Assembly: GCA_029204225.1 (NCBI GenBank)
Contig: CM055103.1
Span: 51,488,407-51,552,406 of the forward strand
DNA: 64,000 nucleotides
Direction of reading: 5' to 3'
Origin: Diphasiastrum complanatum
Lineage: Eukaryota; Streptophyta; Lycopodiopsida; Lycopodiales; Lycopodiaceae
Position 1 is the stretch's first letter; each line of letters begins with the position of its first letter. The position numbers and the translations under genes are program-made. Below, piece by piece: positions 12,047-23,735 of this stretch. The notes beneath the pieces are model-generated. The model worked only from the letters and a program-made list of their open reading frames with translations, was not told where the DNA came from and did not search any database.

Positions 12047-12943
12047 ATGGGAAATTGAATTTTTTGGACCAATCAGCCCAGCAGCGAAATACACCCAAGC
12101 CCGTTATATCCTAATAGCCACAGATTATGCCACTAAATGGATTGAGGCTCGGGCAACAAAGGACGCCAACGCAAAGACTGTAGCACATTTTTTTTACGAA
12201 AACATTATTACACGTTTTAGTTGTCCTATAGAGCTAGTTAGTGATTGCTGCATGCACTTTTTAAACGTTGTCATAGATAATTTGCTATGCCATTACCTTG
12301 TAGTTCACCGAAAGAGTACACCATACTATCCTAGATGTAATGGCCAGGCCGAATCAACTAACAAGACGATATGTAAACTATTGACAACGATAGTTGAAAA
12401 CAGTCGTTTTGATTGGGAAACGAAACTCTTCTCAACTATTTGGGCTTACCACACCACCTCGAAGAAAGCCACATGGTGGGTTACCCCATTCCATCTTATG
12501 TATGGTCAAGAGGTGGTAATGCCAGTCAAATTTTTTGTACCTTCTCTAACAGTCATGGAAGCCTTCTCTACAGATCTATGTGAGAAAGCTACAATTGAGC
12601 AACAAGTCAAGACCAGGCTATTTACATTAGCCCAGTTATGCGAGACAAGACTCGTATCTTACCATGCACAACTAGTTAACAAAAGACGTCAAAAGGCCTG
12701 GCATGACCGTCATTTACGCAACAAGGATTTACACTTAGGTGACCAGGAGCTTTTTTTTACATCAAAAAAAACACCCCAAAAAATTGAATTCCGAAGTGAG
12801 GGACCATATGTTATCAATAAAATCTTTCCTAATGGTGCAGTCTAGCTACAAACACTTGACGGAATACTCCTAGACATTGTTGTCAATGGTGGTCGTCTAC
12901 GACGGTATTACGAGGAGTTGTTTTTTGTTGACCCAATTTAACA
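11991..12943 (+). pseudogene. Ty3/gypsy integrase
   Basis: The integrase core inserts the cDNA copy into host DNA. The acidic triad is visible: Asp in LIATDYATKW, Asp in LVSDCCMHF, and Glu in GQAESTNKTI. The TPFHLMYGQE motif and a C-terminal domain follow (DQELFF, GPYVINKIFPNGAV). After one stop at 12,843 the frame continues with LDGILLDIVVNGGRLRRYY to about 12,943. The N-terminal HHCC zinc finger is lost in the deletion that fuses it to RNase H. Confidence 0.85.
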
Positions 12944-13336
12944 CTAATTCCTTGGTATATATTTTACATTTTTTATTCTCTTTTTTTTCTTGCTCTGTTA
13001 TTGTCTTTTGCATGTCTATTTTTGTATCATTTTCTTGTTTTATAATTCATGCTTGTACTTATTTACTTTCTGTGCATCTTCTTTTTCTATAAATACCCAT
13101 TTGTCATGAATGTTCTAGGTCAACAAATGATAGACTACATCATAACGACAAGATTTGTCACAATTTAGACCCATCTCAATTCTATCTGTATGATATCTCA
13201 ATATTCCCAATTAAGCATACATCCAATCACTGAGATACTTCTTTCCCATAAAAACTTCTGATTTGAGCCACAATCATATTTTCCCTCCTGGAGTTCTTCA
13301 CTTGCATCACACAACTCCATTCCTCCATACAGGACT
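12944..13336. other. Pyrimidine-rich stretch after gypsy pol
   Basis: Long T/C-rich runs (about 12,960-13,090) follow the integrase. No polypurine tract or LTR border can be recognised. No gene. Confidence 0.4.
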
Positions 13337-13560
13337 TCTGTCAGATCTCAACCGACGAGTTTCTATCAGATCTCAACCGACGGGTTTCCAATCAGATCTC
13401 GATCGGAGCACTTCAGTCAGATCTTGACCATAACACTTCACTCAGATCTCAACCGGAGGTTTTCACGTCAAATCTCAACCAGAGGCCACCACTCAAATCT
13501 CAACCAGAGGTTTTCATGTCAAATCTCAACAAGAGGTCACGACTCAAATCTCAACATTTC
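13337..13560 (+). repeat. Minisatellite, unit about 22-27 bp
   Basis: At least nine units with the core CAGATCTCAACCGGAGG, differing by substitutions and small length changes, run up to the start of the Copia-D remnant. Later units use CAAATCTCAACCAGAGG. The array could be part of the missing gag or leader region, but its reading frame is not maintained. Confidence 0.7.
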
Positions 13561-13589
13561 ATGACATCAAGATGAATCATGTCTGATTT

Positions 13590-14520
13590 CAGAACTGCAG
13601 ATCTCACAAGATTCATTGTTCTTGGAGATGGATCTAGACATCAAGTGAACGGTATTGGTTCACTATGGCTCAACACCAATGGCAGAGACAGGTGACTCAA
13701 AGATGTTCTGTTCGTGCCTACTCTGCAACAAGACTTGCTCTCTGTAGAAAGAATAGCAGATGCAGGGATGCGTGTGACATTTTCTGATGAAGCATGCAAC
13801 ATGATTGATGCCAGTACCAGTACTCTCATCACTCAAGGCAGAAGGAAAGGGAACCTATATTATCTGAAGGTACACCTACCTGCAGATCAGGTGCATCAGA
13901 CTCATGACGACTCGCCAGACACTCTGTGGCACATAAGACTCTGCCACATGAACTCAATGGCACTTTACCAAGCAAGCCATCATGGAGCGATAACAGGGGT
14001 CAGCATCTCGAATGCAACCAGTTCAACCACCTGTGATGCATGTTTGAAGGGCAAGATGTCACGCACACCATTCATCAAAGCCTCCTACAGAACGACAAAT
14101 ATTCTGGAGCTAGTGCACTCTGGCATCTGCGGGCCATTCAATGTGATCATAGTAGGAGGTTCAAAGTATTATATAACCTTCATTGATGACTATATTAAAT
14201 TCGCCAAAATGTATTTCATTCAGAATAAATCTGAAGCATTTGATAAATTCACAGAATATGTGAATTGGGCTGAGAGATGTACAGGCAGCAAAGTGAAGCA
14301 GATCAGAATAGATCGATGTGGCGAATACATCTCGAATCGCTTCACTAACTTTTGCAATGATTGTGACATCATTCACAGAAAGACTGCAACCTACACATCG
14401 CAGCACAATGGTGTTGCTGAACGAAAGAACAGGACCCTGATGGAAGTAGCCAGATGCATGATGGCCTACTCAAAGGCTCCAAGGGTACTATGGGCTGAAG
14501 CAATAGCTACAGCCGCATAC
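13590..14520 (+). pseudogene. Copia-D protease end and integrase N-terminal half
   Basis: The frame begins inside the protease domain (VLGDGSRHQVNGIGS) and has a stop near 13,695. It continues through LFVPTLQQDLLSVERI to the integrase zinc finger (LWHIRLCHMN, CDACLKGK) and the catalytic core: HSGICGPF, where Gly replaces the first Asp, then IRIDRCGEYIS and HNGVAERKNRT. Gag and the 5' LTR are absent. Copia-C is inserted after WAEAIATAAY, duplicating CATAC. Confidence 0.9.
14516..14520 (+). repeat. Target-site duplication of Copia-C (left copy)
   Basis: CATAC immediately precedes the left LTR and is repeated at 20,383-20,387 directly after the right LTR. The five-base length is normal for Ty1/copia integrase. 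Confidence 0.95.
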
Positions 14521-15173
14521 TGTGAAAAACTCAGATCCAAAAGATGCTAAAGTTTCATAAAGATCTTGGCCATGGAAGTTATGCACATCTAGATTGAAAA
14601 AATGATAGAAATTGTGATGTTAAGCATACTAAACATCAACTAAACATCAAAATCTGATCATAAGCTTCCACAAACAGAAGCTTGCTGTCCCTGTCCGTAC
14701 TTCAGAGCCTACAACCTGCATTTCACACGTGTGAAGCCATAGCAACAAAGAAATCACAATTCTAGTGGCTAGAATGCAAGATATGAACAAAAAAGTGAGA
14801 GAGAAGAAGATGGATCTTCAAAGAGCATAACATTCATTCAATAGAATGAAAATGAGATGTGTACATACTCGTGGAGATGGCTATTTATAGCAGCCATAGT
14901 GCCTCTTGGCCACTTGTCTTATGATAGGCTAAAATTGGGGTCCAATAGGATTCACCCATATACCTAGAAATTTGGTCAAATAGGAATGCACCAAATTATG
15001 AGCCAATAGAAGAGCTCCACACTCGACCTCCTCTAATTAATGTGACCTCAAAAGTAGTGTACACATACTTTGGGCCTCTACATACATGTATGAACCTATC
15101 TCTAACTTTTATTTGGCCATAGGCCTACAAAATCTCAAGTTAGGAAAATACTACTAGTTGACAATTTTTCACA
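14521..15173 (-). repeat. Copia-C 3' LTR
   Basis: Starts TGTGAAAAACTC and ends TTTTTCACA in plus-strand reading. Base for base it appears equal to 19,730-20,382. It contains a CACACGTGTG palindrome at about 14,724-14,733. The purine tract, read on the coding strand just before the LTR, is AGAGGGAG (15,174-15,181). Confidence 0.95.
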
Positions 15174-18100
15174 CTCCCTCTTCAACTAGTTTTAGCATAG
15201 ATTTAGAAAGTACACCAAGACTTGTTCTATGCTTGAAAAATAAGTCCTTTCCCAATGCTTTGGTAAAGATATCAGCCACACATTCCTTTGATGGGACATG
15301 TTCAAGCTTGATCTCTTTTGCCAACACTTGTTCTCTCACAAAATGGTAAGCCACCTCGATATGTTTGCTCCTTGCATGGAAAACCGGATTGCTTGCTAGA
15401 CTTTGGGCTGAAAGGTTGTCACAAAAGATGATTGGACTCTCTGAAAAATCCAGCAAATGAAGCTCCATAATCATCCTCTTGATCCACACCATCTCCTTTG
15501 TGCATGATGTCAAAGCTTTGTACTCGGCCTCACTAGAAGAAAGTGATATAGTTGCTTGTTTCTTCGACATCCATGAGATAGCTCCATCACCTATGAAAAT
15601 AGCATGTGCATTTATGGATTTTCTATCCATAAGGTCTCCTGCAAAATCTGAATCTGAAAAACCAAATAAGTTAGGTGATGAGCCTCTATAAACAATGCCA
15701 AAATCTTTTGTTCCCGAGATGTATCTCAAGATCCTCTTTCCTAGTTTCCAATGTTCTATGCTAGGATCTTGCATGAATTGGCTTAATCTACCAACACAAT
15801 AAGATAAATCAGGTCTTGTGATGGTTAGATATATAAGAGAACCTATTAGCTTCCTATAGAGAGTAATGTCCTCGAAGGATCTTTCATTACCTCTTATAGT
15901 TAGCTTTACATGTGATTCCATAGGTGTATCAATAGGATTTGCATCTACCATATGAAATCTATTGAGAATAGAAATAGCATACTTCTCTTGTGAAATAAAA
16001 AGTGATTTGAGAAGTTCTAATTACTTCTATTCCTAAGATATAGCTCAAAAGACCAAGATCATGCACTTCAAATTCCTTTTTTAGTGCTTTCTTGATATCT
16101 TCTATATCTTCCTTGTTCCCTCCACTTAAAATAATGTCATCCACATAAATTAGAAGGATTGTAACATCATTAGCACTAATTCTAAAGTAAAGTGAATGAT
16201 CATACTCACTCATAGTGAAGTTTTGAGAAAGTAGAAAAGAGTTAAGCCTAGCATACCAACTCCTTGGTGCTTGCTTAAGACCATACAAACTTTTTTGTAG
16301 AAAACACACATGATTAGGGCTTGCTATGAGAAACATAGCTCTCGGGTTGCTCCATGTAGACTTCCTCTTCAAGATCACCATTCAAGAAAGCATTAGAAAT
16401 GTCTAATTGCCAAAGATCCCATCCATAAAGAGTTGCAAGGGAAATGATTACTCTTATGCTCACCATCTTTGCCACGGGTGCAAAGGTTTCCTCATAGTCA
16501 ATGCCATGCTCTTGAGCATAACCTTTAGCCACCAACCTTGCCTTCAACTTGTTGATAGATCCATCTTGATTTGTCTTTACCTTGAAGATCCATTTGCATC
16601 CAATTGCACTTTTGCCCTTTGGAAGCTCCACCAATCTCCATGTGTTGTTCTTCATAAGTGCTTCAAACTCAAGATCCATTGCTTGGATCCATTCCTCTTC
16701 TTGCCTTGCTTCATCTACACATGAAGGTACATCAAAAGAAGTTAGGAAAGCATAGTTGGATCCATCCACCACTTGCTTACCTTTGCCATCATAAGTGAGC
16801 CTTGAGGGTTTCACTTTATGCCTTGGAGTTATCCTTGGAATTTGACTTGAAGAGGCTTCTTCAACATCCACATCCAATGTGTCATCAACTCCATTGTCAT
16901 CAAGCACATTAGTTGCAACAACACCATCATCACTTGAAACAACTTTTGGAATGTTACCTTCATCAAAAATGACATCCCTACTTGTGAACACTTTCTTGAT
17001 TGAAGGAACATAAATCCTATATGCTTTGCTTACTTCACTATAACCAACAAAAATGCCCTTTCTTGAAGATGGATCCTCCTTAGTTCTATCATCAAGAGTA
17101 ATGTTGAAGTAGCAAATGCAGCCAAAAGTTCTTAGAAACTTGACATTAGGCTTCGTACCAAACAAAGCTTCAAAAGGGGTTTTTCCTTCCAATACAACAC
17201 TTGGCCATCTATTGCATAGGAAATTTGCACACAACAAAGCATCACTCCAAAAAGGTTTAGGAAGATTAGCATTCAATCTCATTGCCTTTGCACTCTCACA
17301 CAAGGTTCTATTCTTCCTCTCGGCCACTCCATTTTGTTGTGGTGTTCTTGGACATGTGTACTCCCTCTTGATCCCATGCTCATCGCAAAAGGCTTTGAAT
17401 TTGTTAGAAATGTATTCACCACCATTGTCGCTCCTCAAGCATTTGATTTTGGTTGTAAATTGAGTCTCAATAGCAACTTTGAACTTGACAAACACATCAA
17501 ACACCTCATCCTTGCTCTTTAGTAGATAAACCCAACAAAATCTACTAAAATCATCAATGAAAGTTACATACATCTTAGCACCTCCATTGCTAATTGTAGT
17601 AACACCATGAATATCCGAATGCAAGAGAGAAAAAGGCATCTTAGATCTAGATATAGATCTAGTATATGGCAATCTATGTGATTTAGACAAAGCACATTCT
17701 TCACAAACATGATTCAAGCAAGTAAGAGACTTGGGAAGTCCCCTTACTACCTCCTTTTTGGCTATTACCTCCAAGGCCTTGTAGTTGAGATGTCCCATCC
17801 TTTTATGCCATACCTCTTGAATTGACATTTGTTCATTTGCCATGCATCCAACTTGGTTAGCAACAACACATGCATCAAGCTTGAACAATTTCCCTTGCCT
17901 TTTCCCTTTTGCAATGATACTACACCCCTTTTTGATCAAGCAAGCATCACCATCAAACTCAACTTTGAATCCTTTGTCAAGCATTTGGCTTACACTAAGT
18001 AAGTTCTTGGTAATGGATGGAATGAGCAAAACATCTTTCAATTCTATATTCCTATTTGTAGAAAGTGAAATAGGAATTGTGCCAATCCCCTTGATTGCAC

Positions 18101-19121
18101 ACTCACCATCATTTGCGGTATAGATTACCTTCCTATCACCATCAAATGCCATTAAAGATGAAAAATACTCTTTATGATATGTCATATGAGAAGTGGCTCC
18201 ACTATCAATCCACCAAGGATCAATGTCTCCATGATTAGCCAACAAGCAAGATGACATAACAAAAGCATCATTTGAAAGAAGCTCATCCCCACCCTCATCA
18301 ATAGTTAGATTGGTTTGCTTTTCCCCTTGATCCCTCTTTTTCTTAAAACAATCACTAGCAAAATGCCCTTTGACTCCACAATAGAAACATTTTAGCTTAG
18401 ATCTATCCTTCTTTTTGCCAAAAGTAGAGTGCTCACCTTGGTCTTGCCCTTTAGACCAATTGCTTTTACCTTTGCCCTTGAACTTGCCTTTAGAGAACAT
18501 TGCCTCCTCTTCTCCTCCTTGAGATGTAGAAGATGCTCCCACTCTTGCTTGCAACCTGAATTCTTCAGCCAACAAGACCTCTTGCAAGTCTCCAACACTT
18601 GGTAAACATTTTTGGATAGCATAACTTTGAACAAGATTAGCATGATCATCCAACAAGCCATTGAGAATCACTTGAACAAGCTCCTCATTATTTATGCCAT
18701 CATTAATGCATGCTAACTCATCATTCAATGCTTTAACTCTCAAAACAAAAGCATGTCCATTCTCACTCTTCTTTTGCATACAAGAAAAGATTTGCCTTCT
18801 TAAAGTCAACACTCTAGAAGTAGACTTGGATTCATAAACCTTCTTCAAGGCTTCCCAAGCTTCACTAGATGATGTGCACTTACCAACCTCTTTGATAAGC
18901 TCATTTGTCACATTCATCTTGATCATGTGAAGGGCTTTCTTTGCCCTCTTGTCATACCTCAATTGTTCTTGAGGTGCCAAAGGTCTCTCCTCCACACCTA
19001 CAACAATATCCATCAACTCATTCATCTCAAGCAAAGACTCCATCCTTACTTTCCAAGTAGAATAGTTGAGGGAGGTAAGCCTATCATTGCTTTCCAACAT
19101 GTAGCCTCCATTTGTAGCCAT
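15169..19121 (-). CDS. Copia-C gag-pol polyprotein (two frameshifts)
   Basis: This encodes the proteins for the Copia-C life cycle. From the N-terminus (ATG at 19,119-19,121) come gag (ESNDRLTSLNYSTWKVRMES), a CCHC zinc knuckle (CFYCGVKGHFASDC) and aspartic protease (DSGATSHM). Integrase follows, with its zinc finger (HKRMGHLN, CEECALSK) and the D-D-E residues in LLHSDIHG, RSDNGGEY and NGVAERKN. Then come reverse transcriptase (QLDISNAFLNG, LIYVDDIIL) and RNase H (LSSSEAEYKAL). The first frame holds 935 residues. Single-base shifts occur near 16,318 (after SHSKP) and near 16,015, so total coding is about 1,310 residues, the usual copia size. All catalytic residues that I can place are kept. 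Confidence 0.95.
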
Positions 19122-19717
19122 GTTGCAATGATTGATCTCTGATCTTTGACCTGTTCCAATGCACTAAGCACTCTCTTGAATCAACAAATGAAACACAAGA
19201 AGAAATCACAAAGATTTGGAACCTAAAACCTTACTTTTTCTCTCTTTTCCTCACTTTTTCCTTAATTTTAGCCACTAGTTTTATGATTTCTTGATCAAAC
19301 CAAGACCAAACTCAATATACTTGCTTTTCCCTCACTCCTAAGATTGAAATACACTCTTGAATCATTCAGCAAACTGAAAATCAGAGGGTTACATCAATTT
19401 TGAAGTTTTTGACATGAAGAAGCAAGAAATTGAATCAAAAAACTATATGCTAGAATGGAAAACTAATAGGATCTTGTTGGATCTTGCATCTCCCTCTTTC
19501 CAAAACAATTTTTGTCTCCTTATTCTGATAAGTACAGAGGGAATTCGCCCTACTTCAATTGAAATGCATACAAATGATGTTTTGATCACAAAGATCCAAT
19601 TTCTACACATAAATCAACAAGATTTTTAGCTAGAAACTTGATTGGAATGCTACAAAAGCAAACTCGCCCACAAATCTCTTCTAAATCTGGCAAAACCTGC
19701 ACATTTGGCCGCCTAAT

Positions 19718-19729
19718 GCTCTGATACCA
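19718..19729 (-). other. Primer-binding site of Copia-C
   Basis: On the minus strand TGGTATCAGAGC follows the 5' LTR directly. It is complementary to the 3' end of initiator Met-tRNA, which primes minus-strand DNA synthesis in most plant copia elements. Confidence 0.95.
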
Positions 19730-20382
19730 TGTGAAAAACTCAGATCCAAAAGATGCTAAAGTTTCATAAAGATCTTGGCCATGGAAGTTATGCACATCTA
19801 GATTGAAAAAATGATAGAAATTGTGATGTTAAGCATACTAAACATCAACTAAACATCAAAATCTGATCATAAGCTTCCACAAACAGAAGCTTGCTGTCCC
19901 TGTCCGTACTTCAGAGCCTACAACCTGCATTTCACACGTGTGAAGCCATAGCAACAAAGAAATCACAATTCTAGTGGCTAGAATGCAAGATATGAACAAA
20001 AAAGTGAGAGAGAAGAAGATGGATCTTCAAAGAGCATAACATTCATTCAATAGAATGAAAATGAGATGTGTACATACTCGTGGAGATGGCTATTTATAGC
20101 AGCCATAGTGCCTCTTGGCCACTTGTCTTATGATAGGCTAAAATTGGGGTCCAATAGGATTCACCCATATACCTAGAAATTTGGTCAAATAGGAATGCAC
20201 CAAATTATGAGCCAATAGAAGAGCTCCACACTCGACCTCCTCTAATTAATGTGACCTCAAAAGTAGTGTACACATACTTTGGGCCTCTACATACATGTAT
20301 GAACCTATCTCTAACTTTTATTTGGCCATAGGCCTACAAAATCTCAAGTTAGGAAAATACTACTAGTTGACAATTTTTCACA
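19730..20382 (-). repeat. Copia-C 5' LTR
   Basis: Identical in length and apparently in sequence to the 3' LTR at 14,521-15,173. It should carry the element's promoter. The right target duplication CATAC follows at 20,383-20,387. Confidence 0.95.
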
Positions 20383-22610
20383 CATACATCCAGAATAGAA
20401 CAGGCAAGTCTGGTGTCCCTCACACGACACCACACGAGCTATGGTGGGGTAGAAAGCCCAACTTGTCTCACGTTAGAATATTTGGCTGTGCAGCTTATGC
20501 ACATATTCCTGATAAGCTTCGAAAGAAGCTTCATGAGAAAGCCGAGCAGGGATTCCTGGTAGGTTATGACAACAACTCGTCATAGTACAAAGTCTACACG
20601 AACACTGTGAAAATAGTGAGAGATGTTAGATTCGATGAGAGCAGGACAATGGCCAATGACGATCATGTCAGTTATGAAGTTTTGGAGAGACAATACTATG
20701 ACCTGCCACCAACGACAGAGGGAGTAGAGTTCAAACACACAAACAAAGATTTTTGAGCCGTCTCCCATTCGAATGACGAATCTGACGAAGAAATATTCGA
20801 GAGGCAACTTGCTGCCGCGGTTCTTGTAAACCAAAATGGTTCCGGACCAAGCAGAGCAGACAAGGGCAAAGGCATAGCTGTTTTGGGAGGATCTCCCAAA
20901 AGGTCGATAAGACCATGAAGAGCGCCAGCAAGATATGCGCCATGCAACTCAGCTTCCACATCAGAAGAGCTCTGCGGGTTTTGTGGCAAACCACAGACTT
21001 TTGAGAAAGCGATTGAAGGTCCAGAAAAGGACAGATGGATCCAAGCCATGAACGAAGAGATGGATTCCATGAGGAAAAACCAGGTATGGATGCTGGAGAC
21101 ATTACCAAATAAGCGCAAGACTATCAAATGCAAATGGGTCTTCAAGCTCAAATACAGACCAGATGGGAATGTGACAAAATACAAGGCAAGACTAATAGCG
21201 AAAGGTTTTTCTCAGAGATACGGTATTGACTACTCTGAAACCTTTTCTCCTGTTGTCAAACATTCGTCCCTACGTCTGTTATTTGCATATGCAGCAGCTT
21301 ATGACCTCATGATCTACATTGTGGATGAGAAGACAACCTTCTTGCATGGCAAATTAGACGAAGAGGTCTACATGGATCAACCCCCAGGATATGTCTCAAA
21401 TTCACTTCCTGACTATGCATGCAGAATGCATAGAAGCATCTACGGTCTGAAACAATCAGCCCAACAATGGTACAAGAAGAAAGATCAAGCCCTGAAATCA
21501 TTAGGATTCAAGCCTCTGTTCGTTGATTCCAATGTATATGTCAGAGTTACAGATAGGCAGATTATCATTGTGGCTGTGTATGTGGATGACACTCTGATAC
21601 TTTGCAGGAGTGAGCAGCTAATTGTTGAAATAAAGACAGACATCTCGAAACATTTCGAGATTGTGGGTCTGGGAGAGGCCAGGTGTAACCTAGGCTTGCA
21701 AATTGAAAGAGACTACGAAAGAGGTAAGTTATACCTTCACCAGTCCAGATACACTCAGAAGATCCTAGAGGACTTTGGGATGCTGAATTGCAAAGGAGCG
21801 AACACTCCAATGCTCGCAGGGACGGTGCTGACGAATGATGGCTATCCAGAGACTGAGGAAGAGAGAGAACAAATGCAGCTCACACCTTATAGAAAGCTGA
21901 TAGGATTACTGATGTACCTTGCTGAAAATACACGTCCTGATATTGCTTATGCAGTATTCAGGATGAGCCAATTCTGCACGAATCCAGGCTCGACACATTG
22001 GAAGATTGCAAGACAAATTTTGCAATATCTTCAATTAATGAGGGATTATGGCTTGTGTTAATGTCATGGTGCAGGCCTCAGGATACTTTCCTACAGTGAT
22101 GCTAGCTGGCCATCTCCCAAGGACGACTGTAAAAGCGTATTAGGAGGATCCACCATCGCATCAAGAGCAGCAGCTCTCTGGGTCAGCAAGAAGTTGACCG
22201 TTGTAGCCCAGTCATCCAGCAAAGCAGAATATGTTGCAGTAGCAAAGATGGCGAACAAAATAATCTGGCTAAGGCAATTCTTGGACGAATTGGACGAAAC
22301 AAGGAACCAGCCCCTAGTCCTGTAATGGACAACACCTCTGCAATACACCTGATGAAAGATCCCATGTTCCATTCCGAAACAAAGCACATTGCGATCAAGT
22401 ACCACTTGATCAGGGATCTAATTGAGAAGAAGATGCTACAGACCACCTTCATCGGAATGAGAGACATGGTTGTTGACATCTTCACTAAAGCCCTGGACAA
22501 AAGACTCTTTGAGAGACAAAGGAGCAGTCTCAGGATCGTAAAGCTATCATGCTTTGAGAGAGAGCTGAAGAAACAAAATGATCTAATTACAAAGCCTTGC
22601 TAGCTTTCAA
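20383..22610 (+). pseudogene. Copia-D: integrase end, reverse transcriptase, RNase H
   Basis: After Copia-C the Copia-D frame resumes with the integrase C-terminal part (ELWWGRKPNLSHVRIFGCAA) and passes a variable linker with stops (about 20,582-20,960). Reverse transcriptase then runs about 21,000-22,060: KCKWVFKLKYRPDGNV, YSETFSPVVK, VAVYVDDTLIL with the YVDD active site, and TRPDIAYAVFRMSQF. RNase H follows (YSDASWPS, SSSKAEYVAVA) with a frameshift near 22,320, and the tail TKHIAIKYHLIRDLI ends at 22,603. No 3' LTR is recognisable; the sequence meets a Copia-A LTR piece at about 22,684. Confidence 0.9.
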
Positions 22611-22683
22611 CCCTCAGCCCGTCAGCTAATTGGTCCACGTGGAATGGCCGTACTAACAATGATGACTCAATTATGAGGCCACG

Positions 22684-22937
22684 TGGGCGAGAGCTCATGA
22701 TGCTTTTTCTCTCTCTATCAAAGGAGAGCAGTTTCTCTTTACTTAGATTATTTTTTGAATACTTCTCACACGTGTGAGTGAGAGTTGGAAGTGTTTGAAT
22801 GCATGTAGTAGTGTGTTTTTGCCATAGGATCTAAGATTGATCTTGAATCTCAATCTAATCTTAATCTTGGTGCATCTACACACCTTAGGAGATCACAAGT
22901 ACATGTTGTGGACAATCCACACGTGTGAAATTCAACA
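22684..22937 (-). repeat. Copia-A LTR piece, inverted relative to the rest of the LTR
   Basis: In minus-strand reading this begins TGTTGAATTTCACACGTGTG and follows the first ~250 bp of the LTR at 29,656-30,482, diverging after GAGCTCTCG. The remainder of this LTR copy lies at 25,733-26,200 in the other orientation. The ~130 bp of LTR between the two pieces is missing. Confidence 0.9.
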
Positions 22938-22942
22938 CTCCA
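22938..22942 (-). repeat. Target-site duplication of Copia-A (left copy, inverted)
   Basis: TGGAG on the minus strand directly adjoins the LTR terminus. The partner TGGAG is on the plus strand at 30,483-30,487, just outside the other LTR. Confidence 0.9.
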
Positions 22943-23735
22943 AGGCCTCATTGCCAGATTTCCAATTGTCATCTTTATCATAATCTATCTCACTTTCAAG
23001 GTCATCATATGCGTAATCAACAAAGTCAGAAAATTCTAATAAATTTTGTGCAAAAATCAAGAGGATTTTATCCTCTCTCAAATTCAAAACATCTTCTATA
23101 TCATTAAATGAAATATAACTCTCATTATTTATAAAATATAAGAGAACATCAAGTAGAGTTAATTGATTAACAGGAGATGCAGATGGAAGAGAATCAGAGA
23201 GGATTATAGAACGAGGGAGGGTTTTCTTATAATCTGAAGCCATAGATGTTTCAACTTCAACCCCTATATCAGTATCTGCATCATCTACATCAATTGGAGC
23301 AGATGCAGATGTTTTGATCAATGGAACAGTAGAAGATTCAATAGACTCATCATTTGGAATTTCAGCAGATTTGTAAAAGAGAAAAGCCATTCCTTTGATT
23401 AGAAGGTGACATATTCTTTTGTGGATACCACAATATATATTTCTTTTGAAATGGTCATACAGGTTAGAGTACTTTCTATTGTGTTTATGCTTAGAGAATG
23501 GTTGGGAATGCACAAGGTCCTGAAAATGAACGAAACAAAAACTATCTCTATCCTGAACAAGAGTACTAATAATCTGAGAAAAAATATCAAGAAGAGAAAT
23601 TAAATTATAATGATTCTCATAAACTAGCTTATCGATATCGAAGGGAGCAAAACAAATACTGGAAAAATACTCTAATTTCTAAGATGGAATGTCACTGACA
23701 CTCAAAAAATCCAAAAGTTTGTTATCTGAGGACAT
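22943..23735 (-). pseudogene. Family X gene, 5' half, copy 1 (split by Copia-A)
   Basis: Reading leftwards from MASSSMSSDN (about 23,735), the region aligns with the family X gene at 57.6-59.0 kb. Shared parts are a FVHFQDLVHSQPFSKH-type block, a C-x2-H-x4-CH motif (YCGIHKRICH), KGMAFLFYKSAEIP, and TLLDVLLYFINN followed by VLNLREDKILLIF. One stop near 23,680 interrupts it. The coding ends exactly at the Copia-A insertion, at codons for NEALE. The next codons sit at 30,488 on the plus strand. The gene is unrecognised; an acidic, low-complexity segment around 23,230-23,330 suggests a disordered linker. Confidence 0.8.

Larger units (their letters stand above)
14521..20382 (-). mobile_element. 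Copia-C: nearly complete young Ty1/copia retrotransposon
   Basis: A 5,862-bp element on the minus strand, nested inside Copia-D. It has two 653-bp LTRs that look identical by eye, TG...CA ends, a perfect initiator-Met-tRNA primer-binding site, a polypurine tract and a CATAC target duplication. One gag-pol region fills the interior, with two single-base frameshifts. The identical LTRs point to a very recent insertion. Confidence 0.97.

Noticed and set aside
20691-21184. Long minus-strand frame of 162 residues opposite Copia-D
   Set aside because: It is a shadow of the Copia-D pol region on the plus strand, which shows clear RT motifs.
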